This document shows, one piece after another, positions 7,998 to 12,216 of a DNA stretch of 12,216 bases. The notes below the pieces were generated by a model. It saw nothing but the letters and a program-made list of their open reading frames with translations. It was not told where the DNA came from and searched no databases. The stretch is from Perkinsus olseni. Its lineage: Eukaryota; Perkinsozoa; Perkinsida; Perkinsidae. Each line of letters starts with the position of its first letter. Positions within the stretch are counted from its first letter, which is position 1. The stretch spans positions 1 through 12,216 of the forward strand of contig JABANP010000917.1 in assembly GCA_013115135.1 (NCBI GenBank), given 5' to 3'. The position numbers and the translations under genes were made by a program.

Positions 7998-10595
7998 ATC
8001 ACCATCTTCATTTAGAGATTGTTGTCCATTCTCATCATCATCCTGTATGACTGTAATTATTCCATCACTAACAGCAGCATTATCATCCCTCATGTCATGA
8101 ACTCCCTCCTTCCTTCCATCATGTACTTCTACTGCTTCATCTCTCCTTCTTGGTCTTGGTGTTCTTCTATTCTTCCGTAAGTGAGTATGTGGCAACAGCA
8201 ACGCAGTAGGGCGTTTCAATTGTTTCAATTGTGTTGTAACCCTCGTTATCATACTACCACCACCACCACCACCACCAGCAGGAGCAGGTCGTGGTATGAA
8301 GGATACTTGTGATATATCCGATACAACATCCTGTACCTATCTAACAATACTACTACCACACCATCATCAACAGCAAGAAGAAGTAGAAGAGTAGCAGTAT
8401 TACCGAATGCCTTAAAGCAGTCCTCAGTAACAAAGGCCCATTTGTAGTAATAGCCTCTTCATTAATAATACAATCATCATCATGATGATGATGACCAACG
8501 CATACAGATGACGACGACGGTGATGGTGATGATATTGATGTTGACAACATTCTTTCTTCTCCTTCCTCTCGTTGTTGTTGTTGCTCATTCTGCATCATCA
8601 CTCCACCAGCAGGCCGCCCTCCCGTTGAATTACTAGTAAAAGTATGAAGATGATGATGGCATACCCATGATGGGCTGAGATCATGTTGTTGTTGATGATG
8701 ATGGTAAGTTGTTGTAGTTTGATATGGTTGAGCTGGGAAGGCTATTGAATGGGCTATAGATGCTATTAACATCTCAATACATATTAATGTATTTTGTAAT
8801 GATGTTTTCACATTGACTGTATTATACCTCAAACTTGGTATATCAACGAGTAACCCCAGTTCAACCAATATATTCAGCATAACCGATTGCCAGAAACTAA
8901 AGAAGAACAAAAACGTCGAATAGTAGCGTAGCGATAGTAGTACAAGTACCTTGCAAAGAGCACTGCCTTGATACATAGGAACTTAGGTACTGGATTATAG
9001 GCTTCAAGTGCCCGCTTTGTCGCCATATAAAACATAACTAGCCAATACCTACCACCACCATAAGCAGCAGCATCGGTACCACTACTGCGGGAAGGCTTAT
9101 TACAATGAGAGGGATATGCTTATATTCACACATATGCAGATATAAAGATACCCATTTAAAGGGGAGAAGTCACCCTCCTGAAGAGGAAGAAGAACATCAT
9201 AATAATCGTTATGACAGGTCAGTAGTAGTACCTCGTATAAACCTATGTTATGCAATATGAATGCCAATATTGTGGTCAATGGTTTAACTAATAAAAACTG
9301 TAATACCTGATTAAGATGAATAATCCTAATGATGATACTAACAACACTAGCAGAGTATTATTACAAATGTCTTGCATGATATGAGAAAGTCCTTAGGTGA
9401 TCTTGGATGCCATAGACTAGTACTATCCCCAATAGTCATATTATTATTATCATCAATATCACCGTACCATCCCATACCATAATCATCCCTTCTCCTATCA
9501 TCATATCCTTCTATTGTTCTAGCTCCCCTACTATTGCTACTATACAATGTTGATGATGATGAACCCCCTTGTGTATATGATGATAATAATAAGTCTCTAT
9601 CAATATTATCGTGATTAGGGGTAGTGTTCATGTAGTTGTTGTTGTTATGATGATGGTTTGATAGTAATAGTGATGGGCTTCTTGCTGTTGCTGCTGCTGA
9701 TGATGATGATGATGATGTTGTATCTCTTATACTAGTACTCGTAGAAGATAGGTCAAGAGCATCAAGAGTGATGACATCATCATAATTGTGATACTGTGAT
9801 GAGTCCATGGATCGCTCCCGCCACCATGCAGATGATGATGATACTGCTCCTTGTTCTTGTTGTGGTGGTGTTACTAATAATATGGTACGATGTATAGGAT
9901 TAATGAAGCATGATACTGGTGGTATATGTCTAACAAATGCTTTATCTTCTAATACTCTTATTATCTTATCATGATCAAGAGTATTATTGTGATCATCTAG
10001 TTGGGTTATATAAGAATAGGTTAAAGAAAAGAATGTATATATGACGAACCTGATAATAACGGCAAGATACCAATAATAAAAGCAGTCAATACTTGTTATT
10101 ATTACGATTCATAACAATCCCTCAACATATCGAGGTACATACTATGATTTACAAATCTGAACAACAAGAAGGACGATATTATTATTATGAGTAGTAGTAA
10201 GATGGTGATGCTGCTGCTGCTACTCCTTTGCTGTTGCTATTTATTATTACAATAGACTAAGCCATGATGTTGTTGCATATACCGGTACCATAAGTAGGAT
10301 GCCAACTATTTTACGTTGTATGATTGGTTTGCTAAAATAATCATCATGCTACACGATGTCGGTATTCTGATGAGTGATAGTATTATTATTACCTGAAGTT
10401 TCTTAAATGATCTCTTATAGTCAACATAGATATTATTATTGAGCTAGTTGCAAATAATAATGATATTAACCACATCATGTAAAGATAATAATATGATGAT
10501 CTATCCCGGATGATGATTATCATTAATGATATTATTATTACAACAACAAAGGTGCTATAATCAACCCGGATGATACTACCAACCCAACAACTCAT
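7923..10595 (-). CDS. TMEM184 / LAZ1 / OST-alpha family membrane protein (DUF300), 9 exons, ~722 aa
   Basis: Exons (minus): 10595-10393, 10331-10251, 10156-10106, 10049-9365, 9306-9232, 9177-9104, 9048-8950, 8896-8404 and 8330-7923. Phases agree over 723 codons. Family blocks in order: IVGILLMVPVYATTSWLSLL (76-95), MYLDMLRDCYESFVIYTFFS (101-120), RVLEDKAFVRHIPPVSC, DFLISCKTFVLQFLLVKP, EGDFSPLNGYLYICICVN (366-383), YWLVMFYMATKRALEAYNP, KFLCIKAVLFASFWQSVML and LQNTLICIEMLIASIAHSIA (456-475), then DVVSDISQVSF (588-598). Members are multipass proteins of endomembranes or plasma membrane, linked to solute transport or vacuole function. A Ser/Asn/His-rich insertion of roughly 170 residues separates the first helices from QFLLVKP, another follows FPAQPY, and the tail has a 13-Asn run and an Asp/Glu end. 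The start is uncertain: ATG 10595 is used, but ATGs at 10620 or just before WLISLLFATSS are possible. Confidence 0.93.
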
Positions 10596-10624
10596 GATGA
10601 TGATGACACTTGTACATCATGGTG

Positions 10625-11898
10625 TTACGCATTATTGACCATCTCCTTATTAATTATAGTTGGATGATGATCACTATTATTATCATTGCTACAGTTATGG
10701 TGCAATAATGTGTTATACTTCTCCTCCATGTTCATCAATTTTATGCGACATTCCTGATGACGACAATAAGATGAACATGATGTTGTTGATTTTGTTCTTG
10801 TAGAATACTTCTAACTGTCGCCTCAAATTAGGATTGTCTTCTCTCAATATTGCTATTTCCTCTTCTTGGGCCTTGCTTACTATCCTATGATGATTTACAA
10901 TCCATTCTTCTTTACTGCAACAGAAGCAGAAGCAGCAGCATCATCGTAATAATAATAATCATCAGCAGTAGTAGTAGTTGAGGCAGGCATGATGAGGCGG
11001 AGGAGGAGAAGTTATCATCGGAATTATTACTCTCTTCTATTCCTTAAATCATCTCTTGCTGTGTATATCTCATCCATCAATAAATTGATAATTTTCTCGC
11101 GCTCTTCAGCTTCATTCTTTAGCCGCCTTATTTCAGCATTAGCCAATCCAATCTGAATAATGATCACCAAAAGAGGGCAGTTAGTGGTGATGATGATGAT
11201 GATGCCCAGGCATGATAAGCATGGATGTATGGATGATGATACTCCCGAAGAACATCCCATATTGTTATTCGAGTAGTATTGTTGTACATTACTTCATATT
11301 CCAACTGGGATACATAATCCTGTACATTGTGTTTGATGATACCGTTGAGGGATGATGATGACGAGGAGGAGGACGAGGAGGACCTCTTTCGTCTTACGTT
11401 GCCGCTCATGCCGCCATCCTGAATAACTGCGATACTACCATTCATCATCAACATCATCTTGAATAGTATAGATGCTCCGATCGATCCTCCTTTATGATCC
11501 TCACCTGCATCATAATACACGCGTATTGTGATGACAAACTCCCATATGATGAAGCTGGTGTGTTCTTCTTCTTGCTGTCGTTGTTGTTGTTGATTCTATT
11601 ATTATCCATAGTACTGCTGAATGGTCGTCTAGGATCGTACAACATACCACTACTGGCTGATGCAGCAGCCGTGTGCCTAATGATGATTACGTTGAAGGAT
11701 GAATATAATAAAGCGTAGTTAGACCTACACCATAGTAGTAGTATTATTATTATCATCCACTTCCCGTTCATACCATCCTCCATTCAATTCTCCTCGGATA
11801 AGTAAGGTATCCGCCCCAGATGTGGTTTCTACTGCTTCGTGTGATGATGATGATGACGATGATGATGATGATGATATCTGTTGTTTCCTGATCATCAT
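10625..11898 (-). CDS. Coiled-coil protein of unknown function, 6 exons, ~274 aa
   Basis: I do not recognise a family. Proposed exons (minus): 11898-11729, 11676-11505, 11418-11293, 11152-11031, 10914-10809 and 10753-10625 (TAA). Phases agree and give 275 codons. The N-terminal half is low complexity (poly-Ser runs, Asn and Thr patches, a basic NVRRKR). The C-terminal half is a convincing discontinuous coiled coil: DYVSQLEYEIGLANAEIRRL, KNEAEEREKIINLLMDEIYT, KAQEEEIAILREDNPNLRRQ and LEECRIKLMNMEEKYNTLL. The heptads continue smoothly across four introns, which is the main support for the model. Introns of 140 bp (11292-11153) and 116 bp (11030-10915) are longer than usual and might hide small exons. 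ATG 11898 is the first in-frame ATG in the exon. Upstream exons within or beyond the 34-bp minisatellite cannot be excluded. A structural or cytoskeletal role is possible but unproven. Confidence 0.7.
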
Positions 11899-11990
11899 TA
11901 TGATGATAGAAAATAAAGAATGCAATAACTTGCCAGTAACGTTACTATCATCATTACCACAGGATGATCAATCATCTTCAATACAACCCT
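11899..11990. other. Short region between the coiled-coil start and the minisatellite
   Basis: About 90 bp with no recognisable promoter element. It would be the leader or promoter of the coiled-coil gene if ATG 11898 is the true start. An acceptor-like ATGATCAG at 11898-11891 leaves open that translation starts further upstream. Confidence 0.35.
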
Positions 11991-12216
11991 CCATAGGGAT
12001 GATGATGGTGAAGGCCCCAAGCATCCATGGGGATGATGATGATGAAGGCCCCAAGCATCCATAGGGATGATGATGGTGAAGGCCCCAAGCATCCATAGGG
12101 ATGATGATGATGAAGGCCCCGAGCATCCATAGGGATGATGATGATGATGAAGGCCCCAAGCATTCATAGGGATGATGATGATGAAGGCCCCAACCATCCA
12201 TAGGGATGATGATGAT
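11991..12216 (+). repeat. 34-bp minisatellite, 6 copies plus a partial, running off the window
   Basis: The unit starts CCATAGGGATGATGATGGTG and ends AAGGCCCCAAGCAT. Copies start at 11991, 12025, 12059, 12093, 12127 (37 bp, one extra GAT), 12164 and 12198 (partial). Small differences affect GGT/GAT and single bases. The array is open in several frames on both strands because the period is 3n+1; I treat those frames as artefacts. Confidence 0.96.

Noticed and set aside
8404..8445. A second frame in the TMEM184-like gene reading FVTEDCFKAF, which could be the family segment before DVVSD.
   Set aside because: The frame continuous with the upstream conserved exon splices in phase straight into DVVSDISQ, so no frameshift is needed.
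11898..12201. Overlapping minus-strand open frames with His and Ser runs over the minisatellite.
   Set aside because: They exist in several frames at once because of the 34-bp period and show no independent coding sign.

Overview
The window looks like a piece of a compact, intron-rich nuclear genome from a protist. Coding sequence only becomes continuous, with conserved protein motifs in frame, after many very short GT..AG introns are removed (mostly 40-100 bp). I reconstructed about 37 such introns by hand in five genes. Both exons and introns are full of (GAT/CAT)n, (AAT)n and (CAA)n trinucleotide runs, so proteins carry Asp, His, Asn and Ser tracts and many long open frames are shadows. 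Stops are TAA, TAG and TGA, so the nuclear code looks standard. An alveolate such as Perkinsus is my guess from the secreted subtilisin and general style. That is inference, not shown.

Layout. (1) 1-382, plus strand: the last exons of a gene ending in a C-terminal membrane helix. (2) 581-3284, plus strand: a 12-exon gene for a CTF18-type alternative clamp-loader subunit, with unusual residues in its ATPase motifs and a very reduced C-terminal half. (3) 3285-3683: the gap between convergent genes, holding one doubtful 43-residue membrane microprotein. (4) 3684-7447, minus strand: an 11-exon secreted S8 subtilisin-like protease with a complete Asp/His/Asn/Ser catalytic set. Its first intron is interrupted by a roughly 870-bp element with 45-bp terminal inverted repeats that carries eleven 31-bp tandem repeats. 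Its start codon lies in the gene-proximal unit of a 73-bp repeat present four times. (5) 7923-10595, minus strand: a 9-exon TMEM184/LAZ1/OST-alpha family membrane protein. (6) 10625-11898, minus strand: a 6-exon coiled-coil protein I cannot name. (7) 11991-12216: a 34-bp minisatellite running off the window.

Genes are packed tightly: about 29 bp separate the coiled-coil stop from the TMEM184 start. No tRNA, rRNA, CRISPR array or bacterial-type operon is visible. The genes do not form an obvious pathway. They cover DNA replication/cohesion (CTF18), secretion (protease) and membrane transport (TMEM184-like). Exon boundaries come from reading frame, GT/AG ends and remembered family motifs, so a few junctions, flagged below, are ambiguous.
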